A DNA stretch of 64,000 nucleotides from positions 550,449 through 614,448 of the forward strand of contig NZ_PEIH01000005.1 of the NCBI RefSeq assembly GCF_002904345.1, written 5' to 3'. A program made the position numbers and the translations under genes. This document shows positions 48,808 to 56,536 of the stretch, in pieces (positions within the stretch are counted from its first letter, which is position 1; the number at the start of each line of letters is the position of its first letter). The stretch comes from Bacteroidetes bacterium endosymbiont of Geopemphigus sp. GTDB taxonomy: Bacteria; Bacteroidota; Bacteroidia; Flavobacteriales; Blattabacteriaceae. A model generated the notes under the pieces. That model had not been told where the DNA came from and made no database searches. It saw only the letters and a program-made list of their open reading frames with translations.

Positions 48808-49462
48808 ATGAAACTATTTACTTTTTTACTTCTTCTAGCTACGCTTACGCAGGCACATAGATAGGAATCGGCACCTAAGACTCCAGAGAGCAAGATGGAT
48901 ATCATCGGAGATATCAGAATTGGCAATCAAAGCAGGGAAAATGATCAGTTCAAGCCATAAACTTTGAGATGGAATACAGGTAAAGATTGTTTTGAAGGGG
49001 GATCCATGGAAAAGAATAAAAAATACCTTAGAATAAAAGAAAATTACTTCTTCTTCGTAATTTTCTCAGCAAAATATCATGCTTTACATACTTATGGAAA
49101 AGGTGGTTGGGAAGACGGAAAATCAATACGCGTTAAATTTACTCCTATAAGAGGGAAATAGTGATATAACGAAAATATCGGAGATTTTACCATACCTGAA
49201 GACGACTTTTATAGAATTAACGGAAGAATACGTTTACATGTCACCAATAAGAATAAAGGTTCTTTTAATGAAGACTTTAGTGATTTTATAGTAAGTATAG
49301 AAGACAGAAGTACACTATTTGCGCATAAAGTATTTAATATATTATAAAAGAGACTGGGAGAGTATTACCTGTTCCTTGTGAACAAGGAGAGGCTGCCCCT
49401 GGAGAGTTTTGTACGCCCTATCTTAGAAAAGGGAAAAAGCTTGGACTATCAATACAGATAAA
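48808..49462 (+). pseudogene. degraded secreted protein with in-frame stops
   Basis: From the ATG one frame reads a signal peptide (KLFTFLLLLATLTQAHR) and then stays coding-like across several nonsense codons: SAPKTPESKMDIIGDIRIGN, stop, RWNTGKDCFEGGSMEKNKKY, FAKYHALHT-like text, two adjacent stops, GDFTIPEDDFYRINGRIRLH, DFIVSIEDRSTLFAHKVFNI. Near 49350 the frame shifts to ETGRVLPVPCEQGEAAPGEF with CTPYLRKGKSLGL. I do not recognise the family. Damage is mostly point nonsense changes, unlike the frameshift pattern elsewhere. Confidence 0.55.
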
Positions 49463-49701
49463 ATGTCTTTGAACCCTAAAAAAAATATTTCGATATAATG
49501 AAATTAATTTGAAGCTCAAATTCAATAAAGGCATTATCTCTTTTATAAAGTACATATTTTTGGAAATCTTAAGAGACAAGGCAAAGGCCTTGTCTTAATT
49601 ATTCAAAATTAGCATGTATCAATTGCAGAATATCATCTCTATGGCAGGTATAATTACAGACTAAGGAGGGATTTAACTTTACAAGGTGTATAAAGAAAAG
49701 C

Positions 49702-50151
49702 TTAGGTTTGTCTTTCTTTAAAAAGAACTCTTTTTTGTGAAGCGGTTATTGAATATCGAGCTAATGTAACTTCTTCGAGCTCCTTAGCCAGACTGTGCAA
49801 TCCCTCCGTAATTTTCTTTACGCGCTGATCCGATATAGGAACGAGACTCTTGGTGTATTGCCTGAAAAGAATCGGATTGATACCTATATAACGCGCAAAG
49901 GCACTTTTATTAATCATTTTGTAGTAACCGAAAAACTGCTCGATATCTATCACAAAGTTCAGTTTTGCTTTTTTCCAGCGACTTACATCCTTACCTGCAG
50001 CCTGTAAAGACAAAATATGGTCATTCAAAACTTCCTGAAAACTTGCCTTTATCTGACTTATATTTTGCGCAGCTGTAATGAGATGATCGATTTCTCTAAA
50101 ATAACCTGTAAATCCCTCAGAGGTCTTTTCTATAATGGCAGTGAGTTTCAT
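49702..50151 (-). CDS. HicB-like protein with helix-turn-helix
   Basis: A 149-residue protein. The N-terminal part (MKLTAIIEKTSEGFTGYFRE, NISQIKASFQEVLNDHILSL) resembles the partial RNase H fold of HicB antitoxins, and the C-terminal part (INKSAFARYIGINPILFRQY, SDQRVKKITEGLHSLAKELE) reads as a helix-turn-helix. HicB proteins bind and block the HicA mRNA interferase and repress their own operon. No hicA-like frame is seen on either side, so this is an orphan antitoxin or a regulator of similar build. Confidence 0.6.
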   Translation of the reverse strand: MKLTAIIEKTSEGFTGYFREIDHLITAAQNISQIKASFQEVLNDHILSLQAAGKDVSRWKKAKLNFVIDIEQFFGYYKMINKSAFARYIGINPILFRQYTKSLVPISDQRVKKITEGLHSLAKELEEVTLARYSITASQKRVLFKERQT

Positions 50152-50396
50152 ATAATAAATAGTTTTTTTTTTAATTTTTTATTGACAAGAAATGCATTTT
50201 ACATTTTAAGTAAGTCTGTTATTGTCATTTGCGATATCATAATATTACTTTAGGTTATTTACCATCATATCTCATTTTCGTGTGCTTCACATCTCCTCTT
50301 AAAAGAGGGCTGTTCTTTGATTGTTTTTAGATTTAGGTCTTTTACATTCCCATTTCTTTTGGATGAGTTTCTCGAAAGAACTGTTAGAAACAGAAG

Positions 50397-50912
50397 TCAT
50401 GAGAGGATTTTGATGTCTAAAAGACAAATTTGATAATAACGCTCTTCAATGAAAAAGAACGGTATTTCGAAAGTTGCATTAGCGGACTTCGAAGATCGTA
50501 ATAGATGGGATATTTTATCATCAGATATTCCGAGCTTTTCTGATAAGTTATGCTCACTTGGACGTATGTCTTCATCCTCTTTATAAACCAAACAGGAAAC
50601 ATCGACATCTGGAACGATCTCATCATAACGTTCTTGAAGAGAGCAATAGGTCCTAAAACCCGGAAGTTCTTTTTTAGCCGTAAAACGCTCTTTAATTTTC
50701 CTAATTCCATAAGGAAGAAAGCTTATCCATGAAAAAAAATAAATTTTCTTTTTCTGAGTTCGCCCTGTCCCCTGCGGTGTAAAAACAGGTACGATACTTT
50801 TATACCTGATTTGCTTAATTCTAGGTAAAGAAATTTTTGCTTTAAAACGCGAATATTTATCAAGAAAAACTTTCTCTATTAAGAGATATTTTATTTTACT
50901 AATTTTATTCAT
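50397..50912 (-). CDS. hypothetical protein, possibly a relic
   Basis: An open frame of 171 codons with a lysine-rich N-terminal half and a segment RPSEHNLSEKLGISDDKISH followed by LLRSSKSANATFEIPF. That segment recalls region 3 of sigma-70 factors (a small helical bundle before a short D/E-x-P-F turn), but the other sigma regions are missing and the match is weak. A competing open frame overlaps it on the same strand. It may be a chance ORF or an eroded gene. Confidence 0.3.
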   Translation of the reverse strand: MNKISKIKYLLIEKVFLDKYSRFKAKISLPRIKQIRYKSIVPVFTPQGTGRTQKKKIYFFSWISFLPYGIRKIKERFTAKKELPGFRTYCSLQERYDEIVPDVDVSCLVYKEDEDIRPSEHNLSEKLGISDDKISHLLRSSKSANATFEIPFFFIEERYYQICLLDIKILS

Positions 50913-51471
50913 AATATTTTAAAAATAAAAGTTAACAAATATTAAATTAAATCAAAGATACAACTTTAATGAAAATTTTAAAAATAATCTTAAAATTTAA
51001 TATAAAATACTGATATTCAGAAATTTTAAAACACTATGGTAGGTATAAAAATTAATGTATATTGAAAATATATATTACAAGCAAATATATTTAATAACTA
51101 TTAATTAATATAAAAAATTATATATAAGATAAATCAAATTGACTTATGAAAGTCTCCTGATAATAAGTTGTTAAAGTTAAAAAACTTATTTTATAGGTTT
51201 AAAATTTTTATTTTTAATAATATTCATCGGAATATATTTACTAAAATTTGATAAAAAATTTATTCCCTTTTCTATAAAAGAAGTTTTTTGCATAAAAAGC
51301 AATAGTAAAATTCATGAACAAATAGCATTTTAATCAAAAAAAACTTATAAATAAAGTAAATAATATTTATTATATGCAATATAAAATACCATAATTTTTA
51401 TAAAAAATTTTTTTATACAATAATAAAAAAATGAAACATTATATTTAAATAAATGTTAAAATTTAAATTTT
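50913..51471. other. very AT-rich intergenic stretch
   Basis: About 560 bases, almost only A and T, with long A- and T-runs. No gene, RNA or clear repeat was seen. It separates the hypothetical ORF from a small lipoprotein gene. Confidence 0.5.
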
Positions 51472-51692
51472 ATGAAAAAATGGATATTTTTCTTACTACT
51501 CGTTATATCCTTATCATGTGATAATAATTTAACATCAAAACACTTATTCCATTCAGAAAATAAAAGATCTTTGGAGGGATTTATAGAAGAAAACACAGAT
51601 AAAGAAAATTAAGATTCTCTCCTAAAAAGGACGATACGAATACAGAAGCTGAACTATATGAGGCATGGTTTGAAAGAGAGTATCGATGGTAA
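51472..51692 (+). pseudogene. small lipoprotein, probably frameshifted
   Basis: The ATG opens a 46-residue frame: MKKWIFFLLLVISLSCDNNL with an ISLSC lipobox, then HSENKRSLEGFIEENTDK and a TAA at 51610. A neighbouring frame then continues coding-like as RKLRFSPKKDDTNTEAELYE and AWFEREYRW before a stop at 51690, so the original was probably a 72- to 75-residue lipoprotein with one shift near 51600. The short form could still be made and lipidated. Family unknown. Confidence 0.5.
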
Positions 51693-51724
51693 AGGGTAAA
51701 CTTAAGTTATTTCTATTTCGGTTT

Positions 51725-51746
51725 TAACAAGCGTTAACGCTTGTTA
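51725..51746. promoter_or_regulatory. 22-bp perfect palindrome
   Basis: TAACAAGCGTT followed by its exact reverse complement, with no spacer. It lies in the gap between the small lipoprotein and the convergent glycosyltransferase gene. There is no T-run after it, so it is not a classical terminator; a protein-binding site or cruciform is possible. Function unknown. Confidence 0.5.
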
Positions 51747-51979
51747 CCACTATCATATCATTCTTATAAACTTTCTTATTTTTATTGGTAAAAATAAAAA
51801 ACTAGAAGCTAAGTTTATCAAACTTCTAAGTTTACGATTATTTTACTTGCGGTAAATTTCTGAGAAATCAGAGATTTCACCCCTGACTATAGATAATTTT
51901 TGATATTTTACACAATAAAAAAATATAAATGAAAATTTCTCGCTTTATCAACTTTATAAAAAGATTCAATAATTCTTCT

Positions 51980-52963
51980 TTAATTTTCTAATACGTTACT
52001 TCTAGATCCTATATGGGTCTCTATAATTTTGCAAATATTCACCCGGCGGTATTTAGTCTGGATCAACATTTCTCCCAGAAAACCCGCTAAAAAAAGCTGT
52101 GTGCCTATAATCATGCATGCCAATGAAATATAAAACCATGGATTTTCAGTAACTGAAGTTACTTGCTTCCGTAATGAAAGTTTATAAAGATTATGAGTGC
52201 CAATATAAAAAGAAGAAAAAAAACCCAGCAGAAAAACAAAGCTTCCTGCTATGCCGAAAAAATGCATAGGACGTTTTCCAAAATGAGAAATGAACCATAA
52301 GGTCAAAAGATCTAAAAAACCTTTCAAAAAGCGATCATTACCGAATTTTGACTGGCCATACTTTCTGGGTTGATGCTGAACAATTTTCTCGGTGATTCGT
52401 AAAAATCCTGCTTGCTTTACCAAAATCGGAAGATAGCGATGTTGCTCGCCATACACATCGATATGCTTAATCACATTAGACTTATAAGCTTTTATACCGC
52501 AGTTAAAGTCATGTAGAGGTAATCCGGAAGTCTTTCGAGCTACCCAATTGAAAAATAAAGAGGGAAGAATTTTAATCAACCATGGATCTTTACGTATTTT
52601 TTTCCAGCCGCAGATCAAATCATAATCTTCTCGAGTAATTTTCTCATAAAGCTCAGGAATCTCTTCTGGAAAATCTTGTAAATCAGTATCCATAGTAATT
52701 ACTACTTGTCCGCGCGCCTCTTGAAAGGCCAATTGTAAGGCATAAGACTTGCCAATATTCTTGCGCAAACGTATAGCGCGCACCTGCTGATCCTGCAAAC
52801 TCAAGGTCTGGATCTTACACCAGGAACTATCTGTGCTGCCATCATCGATAAAAAGAAGTTCATAGGTGTAATCATGCGCGGAGACTACCTTCTTAAGACG
52901 CTCATAGAGCTCCTCTATAGAAGATTCTTCATTAAATAAAGGAAGGATGACCGAGAGATTCAT
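51980..52963 (-). CDS. family 2 glycosyltransferase (DPM1/ArnC-like)
   Basis: A 327-residue membrane glycosyltransferase. GT-A domain: SVILPLFNEESSIEELYERL, LLFIDDGSTDSSWCKI, GQVVITMDTDLQDFPEEIPE (DxD as DTD), and HRYLPILVKQAGFLRITEKI with QHQPRKYGQSKFG. Two C-terminal membrane helices follow (FFGIAGSFVFLLGFFSSFYI; WFYISLACMIIGTQLFLAGF). Such enzymes charge polyprenyl phosphate with a sugar for envelope modification. The ATG overlaps the stop of the DUF4199 gene by four bases, the usual pairing in flavobacteria. Confidence 0.92.
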   Translation of the reverse strand: MNLSVILPLFNEESSIEELYERLKKVVSAHDYTYELLFIDDGSTDSSWCKIQTLSLQDQQVRAIRLRKNIGKSYALQLAFQEARGQVVITMDTDLQDFPEEIPELYEKITREDYDLICGWKKIRKDPWLIKILPSLFFNWVARKTSGLPLHDFNCGIKAYKSNVIKHIDVYGEQHRYLPILVKQAGFLRITEKIVQHQPRKYGQSKFGNDRFLKGFLDLLTLWFISHFGKRPMHFFGIAGSFVFLLGFFSSFYIGTHNLYKLSLRKQVTSVTENPWFYISLACMIIGTQLFLAGFLGEMLIQTKYRRVNICKIIETHIGSRSNVLEN

Positions 52964-53505
52964 GTGGAATGCTTTCTAAAGAACAGGCCAATCAATAATG
53001 AAAGTACAAAGTAATAGAAAAAACAGAAAATCACGTAAAGAAAAAAGCTCCAGATATTAAAAAGAGTATTCCTATCGATGGCTTTAACGCGCTGCTTATA
53101 CGCTTGCAAACCGTAGGTCTGGACCATTTCGGCTTTATTTCGTTCAAACCAATAGGAAAAAATCCCTTTTTTAAGTAAGTTTTCTGCCTGAGGGTCTATA
53201 AAATTGAAAAACAAAAATATAGCAGCTAAAGAAAGTATTCCTCCGGTGCAAAGAGTCAAAAAGGGCCATCCAAAAGACTGCAACAAGGATAATTCTTGAT
53301 GTTTTGTACTTTGTACATAAGCAACCATTACCGCAAAAATCGCATAGAGCAAAGGCATAATAAAAGCGCTAGAAAGCACCGAGGAATAAAAATAATCCGC
53401 TTGCTTGAAAAATGCGTAAGTGACTAAAAAAATGAGGATACTCATGAATGCCAAAACCGCACCGGCCCTTAAGGGAGATGAAATGAATTTATTACCTACA
53501 GACAT
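52960..53505 (-). CDS. DUF4199 membrane protein
   Basis: A 181-residue protein with four membrane helices (VLAFMSILIFLVTYAFF; SSAFIMPLLYAIFAVMVAYV; FLTLCTGGILSLAAIFLFFN; IWSFFLYVIFCFFYYFVLSL) and a soluble loop between the third and fourth. The topology and its place before a family 2 glycosyltransferase fit DUF4199 of Bacteroidota, which may support glycan export. Function unproven. It is transcribed away from the SRP RNA gene. Confidence 0.78.
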   Translation of the reverse strand: MSVGNKFISSPLRAGAVLAFMSILIFLVTYAFFKQADYFYSSVLSSAFIMPLLYAIFAVMVAYVQSTKHQELSLLQSFGWPFLTLCTGGILSLAAIFLFFNFIDPQAENLLKKGIFSYWFERNKAEMVQTYGLQAYKQRVKAIDRNTLFNIWSFFLYVIFCFFYYFVLSLLIGLFFRKHST

Positions 53506-53539
53506 AAAAGACCTTTACTAAAATTACAGATAAAATGAC

Positions 53540-53547
53540 TACCTTTG
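53540..53547 (+). promoter_or_regulatory. -7 promoter box TACCTTTG before SRP RNA
   Basis: Exact TAnnTTTG match ending about four bases before the start of the RNA helix. Confidence 0.6.
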
Positions 53548-53551
53548 GACC

Positions 53552-53651
53552 TGGCAAGTCCCGCACAACCAGCTCCTTTTGAATCCTCCAGGGTGGGAAC
53601 ACAGCAAAGGTAGAAGGTTGTAGCGGTGTGATGCGGGTCGCTTGCCTTTTT
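53552..53651 (+). ncRNA. ffs: signal recognition particle RNA, small bacterial type
   Basis: About 100 bases folding into one long hairpin: GGCAAGTCCCGCACAACC at the left pairs with GTGATGCGGGTCGCTTGCC at the right. The apical part has CCAGGGTGGGAACACAGCAA and AGGTAGAAGG, the Bacteroidota version of the conserved GGAA tetraloop and the asymmetric internal loop bound by Ffh. A T-run follows the stem. It acts with Ffh and FtsY in co-translational targeting. Confidence 0.85.
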
Positions 53652-53673
53652 CATTTCAATTTTATCCTTTTGA

Positions 53674-55212
53674 TTATTCCCATTCTATGGTAGCCGGAGG
53701 TTTGGGGCTGATATCGTAAGTCAGACGATTGATACCTTCTACTTCATTAAGTATCCTGGAGGAGACCTTTTCTAAAAATTCATAAGGCAAATACGACCAA
53801 CGCGCTGTCATAAAATCACTTGTGTCCACAGAACGCAACACAGCCGTATAAGCATAGGTACGCTCATCACCCATTACCCCTACGGATTTCACCGGTAGTA
53901 AAACCACAAAAGCTTGCCCTAGTTGATCGTAGAGCTCATGTGCTTGCAATTCATAGATAAAAATTTGATCAGCTTGTTGTAAAATATTAAGTTTTTCCTG
54001 TGTGATCTCACCTAAAATACGCACTGCCAAGCCAGGTCCGGGAAAAGGATGACGATATACCATCTCTTTGGGTATCCCCAAGCTCATTCCTAATTTTCTT
54101 ACTTCATCTTTAAATAAATCACGTAAAGGCTCGATGAGCTGTAAAGACATCTTCTCAGGTAGACCGCCGACATTGTGATGGGATTTAATGGTTGATGAAG
54201 GACCTTTTACGGAAATCGATTCGATCACATCTGGGTAAATGGTTCCCTGGGCTAAAAACTCAACTCCTTTGATCTTCACGGCCTCTTCGTTAAAAATCTC
54301 CACAAATTCCTTGCCGATGATCTTGCGTTTGGTCTCAGGATCGGAAATTCCAGCTAAAGCAGATAAAAAGCGCTTGCTCGCATCTATCATATGAATATCC
54401 ATGTGGAAATGTTTTCCATAGGTATCCATAACTTTTTGCGCTTCATCCTTGCGGAGCAAACCCGTATCAACAAAAATACAGCTTAGTTTTTCACCGATAG
54501 CTCGATGGATCAATACAGCTGCTACAGAAGAATCCACACCACCTGACAGGCCTAAAACCACTTTTTTATTCCCCACCTTCGTCCTGATCTGCTCAATAGC
54601 AGTTTGAGAAAAATCCCCGATTTTCCAGTTTTTCTCGCAATGACAAATTGCGAAAATAAAATTTTGCAAAATTTCTCCACCATAGGTGGTATGGGCTACT
54701 TCGGGATGAAATTGTACCGCATAAATTTTATCGTGCTCATTAGCCAAAGCGGCACTGCAGACAGCGGTATGTCCGATGACATTAAAATTTCCAGGCACAT
54801 GGTTTACCTCATCGAAATGACTCATCCAAACATTAGATTTCTCAGGCAAGCCTTTTAATAAAGGGCTTTGAGGGTCATCCACAATAAAATCAACCGGGCC
54901 ATATTCAGCTTGCCTGCCACGCGATACTTCCCCTTTAAAAACGTGTGCTATAAGCTGCATTCCGTAACAAATACCTAAAACAGGTATACCCTGCTTAAAC
55001 AGGTTTTGAGAGAGTATACAGGCATTTTCTTCATTAATCGAGGAAGGACCTCCCGATAGTATAATTCCACGTGGCGAGTGAGCAAGAATTTCTTCTAGTG
55101 GAATATCATAAGGTAATAATTCGGCATATACTCCCATCTCGCGGATACGGCGGGCGATAAGCTGGTTGTATTGTGAACCAAAATCTAGTATCAGTATGGA
55201 TTTGTGTTTCAT
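53674..55212 (-). CDS. guaA: GMP synthase (glutamine-hydrolysing)
   Basis: A 512-residue bifunctional enzyme converting XMP to GMP. Glutaminase domain: LILDFGSQYNQLIARRIREM, VLGICYGMQLIAHVFKGEVS with the catalytic Cys, and AVQFHPEVAHT with His and Glu. Synthetase domain: VVLGLSGGVDSSVAAVLIHR (PP-loop), IFVDTGLLRKDEA, and a C-terminal dimerisation domain with RHPFPGPGLAVRILGEIT ending NRLTYDISPKPPATIEWE. It is the last gene of the minus-strand purine cluster and starts 8 bases after purD. Confidence 0.97.
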   Translation of the reverse strand: MKHKSILILDFGSQYNQLIARRIREMGVYAELLPYDIPLEEILAHSPRGIILSGGPSSINEENACILSQNLFKQGIPVLGICYGMQLIAHVFKGEVSRGRQAEYGPVDFIVDDPQSPLLKGLPEKSNVWMSHFDEVNHVPGNFNVIGHTAVCSAALANEHDKIYAVQFHPEVAHTTYGGEILQNFIFAICHCEKNWKIGDFSQTAIEQIRTKVGNKKVVLGLSGGVDSSVAAVLIHRAIGEKLSCIFVDTGLLRKDEAQKVMDTYGKHFHMDIHMIDASKRFLSALAGISDPETKRKIIGKEFVEIFNEEAVKIKGVEFLAQGTIYPDVIESISVKGPSSTIKSHHNVGGLPEKMSLQLIEPLRDLFKDEVRKLGMSLGIPKEMVYRHPFPGPGLAVRILGEITQEKLNILQQADQIFIYELQAHELYDQLGQAFVVLLPVKSVGVMGDERTYAYTAVLRSVDTSDFMTARWSYLPYEFLEKVSSRILNEVEGINRLTYDISPKPPATIEWE

Positions 55213-55220
55213 AAAATATT

Positions 55221-56129
55221 TTAAGACAGACCTATGCCCTTTCTATAGAAGGTGTCTGTAAAAGAAATTTTCTTTACTGCTTCGTAGGCGTTTTTATAAA
55301 CCTCCTGAGCAGAGGTGCCTATACCTATAATATTCAATACACGTCCTGCAGAGGTGATCCAACGATCGTTCTCTTTCTCAGCCCCGGCGATATAATAGGA
55401 TGTATGTAGTGTCTCGAGACCGGTGATCTCATATTCCTTTCTGTAAGGTCTTGGATAGCCTCCAGAATCCATAACCGCAACACAAGAGTGGGCGGGCTTC
55501 GAGGAAATTTCTATGGATTCTCGTTTTATAGCCTTTTGTATCGTCTCCAAAAAATCACTCTCCATAAGAGTAAAAATAGACTGTTTCTCTGGATCTCCCG
55601 TACGTAGATTATCTTCCAAAAGATATACCCCTATTTCGGTAATCATCAGTCCAACAAAGATCACACTGGCAAAAGAAAGATTTTCAGCAGATAAACCTTG
55701 CAGGATGGGGGTCAAAATATTTTCATCAAAATCCTGCCAGATGGCCTCACTTATATGAGGATTGGTCGCAACTACCCCAATACCTCCTGTATTAGAACCG
55801 GTTTCTCCTTCACCGATTTTTTTATGATCTTTAGCAGAGAGAAAAGGGGAAATTTCCTTACCATTAAATACTGATAAAACCGAAGCTTCCTTGCCTTGCA
55901 AGCATTCCTCGATAATTACTTCATCCGCGGCACCGGGGCTAAAGATTTTATCTTTCATCATCAACTCTAGAGCTTTAAAAGAAAATTCTTTATCTTGAGT
56001 TATAATCACTCCCTTTCCCGAGGCTAAACCACTGGCTTTAATCACTACTGGATAATTCAACTCATCGAGGTAAGCTACGGCATCGGAAAAATAGGCATAA
56101 GCTGCCGTGCGCACTCCATATTTTTTCAT
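55221..56129 (-). CDS. purD: glycinamide ribonucleotide synthetase, ATP-grasp part of a split gene
   Basis: The larger piece of purD, 302 residues. It begins MKKYGVRTAAYAYF, which in intact PurD follows the N-terminal domain, and carries the full ATP-grasp and C-terminal domains: PVVIKASGLASGKGVIITQD, EVIIEECLQGKEASVLSVFN, GEGETGSNTGGIGVVATNP, the metal site as LEDNLRTGDPEKQ (E, N, R and GDPE kept) and TSAGRVLNIIGIGTSAQEVY. Its ATG overlaps the TGA of the N-terminal piece as ATGA. One extra A in the other piece's last codons would restore a single protein. It could be translated by coupling. Confidence 0.85.
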   Translation of the reverse strand: MKKYGVRTAAYAYFSDAVAYLDELNYPVVIKASGLASGKGVIITQDKEFSFKALELMMKDKIFSPGAADEVIIEECLQGKEASVLSVFNGKEISPFLSAKDHKKIGEGETGSNTGGIGVVATNPHISEAIWQDFDENILTPILQGLSAENLSFASVIFVGLMITEIGVYLLEDNLRTGDPEKQSIFTLMESDFLETIQKAIKRESIEISSKPAHSCVAVMDSGGYPRPYRKEYEITGLETLHTSYYIAGAEKENDRWITSAGRVLNIIGIGTSAQEVYKNAYEAVKKISFTDTFYRKGIGLS

Positions 56130-56449
56130 AAAATCTTTGCAAACACCTTACTGCCTTTAAGCTTCGCTGCCTGTTTATGTGGTCCGCATATGGGCAAACC
56201 TCGCTGTAGAAAAACATCTACAATGCCCTCTACCAAAAGCACTTCCGATCTCACTATGGTGAGATCTATACCTTTTTCAAGAGAAAAATCAGCTAATGCC
56301 TCAGAATCGCTCAGGAAAACATTTTCACCCATTTGAGCTGTTTCTCCATTGCCGGGAGCAAAATAGAGTCGCTCTAATTGAGGGTTTTCTAGTAATTTTT
56401 TCCCGATGGCATGTTCTCGTCCACCACCGCCTATAACAAATACCTTCAT
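56126..56449 (-). CDS. purD: glycinamide ribonucleotide synthetase, N-terminal part of a split gene
   Basis: A 107-residue frame starting MKVFVIGGGGREHAIGKKLL (the PurD glycine loop), continuing YFAPGNGETAQMGENVFLSD, DLTIVRSEVLLVEGIVDVFL and ending PHKQAAKLKGSKVFAKIL. Intact PurD reads FAKDFMKKYG here: GCAAAGATTTTATG needs one more A. The frame ends with TGA within the ATGA that starts the larger piece. In the intact enzyme this point is the link between the N domain and the ATP-grasp domain. I chose the ATG at 56449; the 19-codon extension upstream is not family sequence. Either a pseudogene in its first stage, a two-part enzyme or a sequencing error. Confidence 0.8.
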   Translation of the reverse strand: MKVFVIGGGGREHAIGKKLLENPQLERLYFAPGNGETAQMGENVFLSDSEALADFSLEKGIDLTIVRSEVLLVEGIVDVFLQRGLPICGPHKQAAKLKGSKVFAKIL

Positions 56450-56536
56450 GAATAAAAATTGGCAAAAGCGCTCAAATATAAGTAATTCCAAAAGGGAAAA
56501 TTGCAAGTCACAACAGCTCTTTTTTTATCTTGGTTC

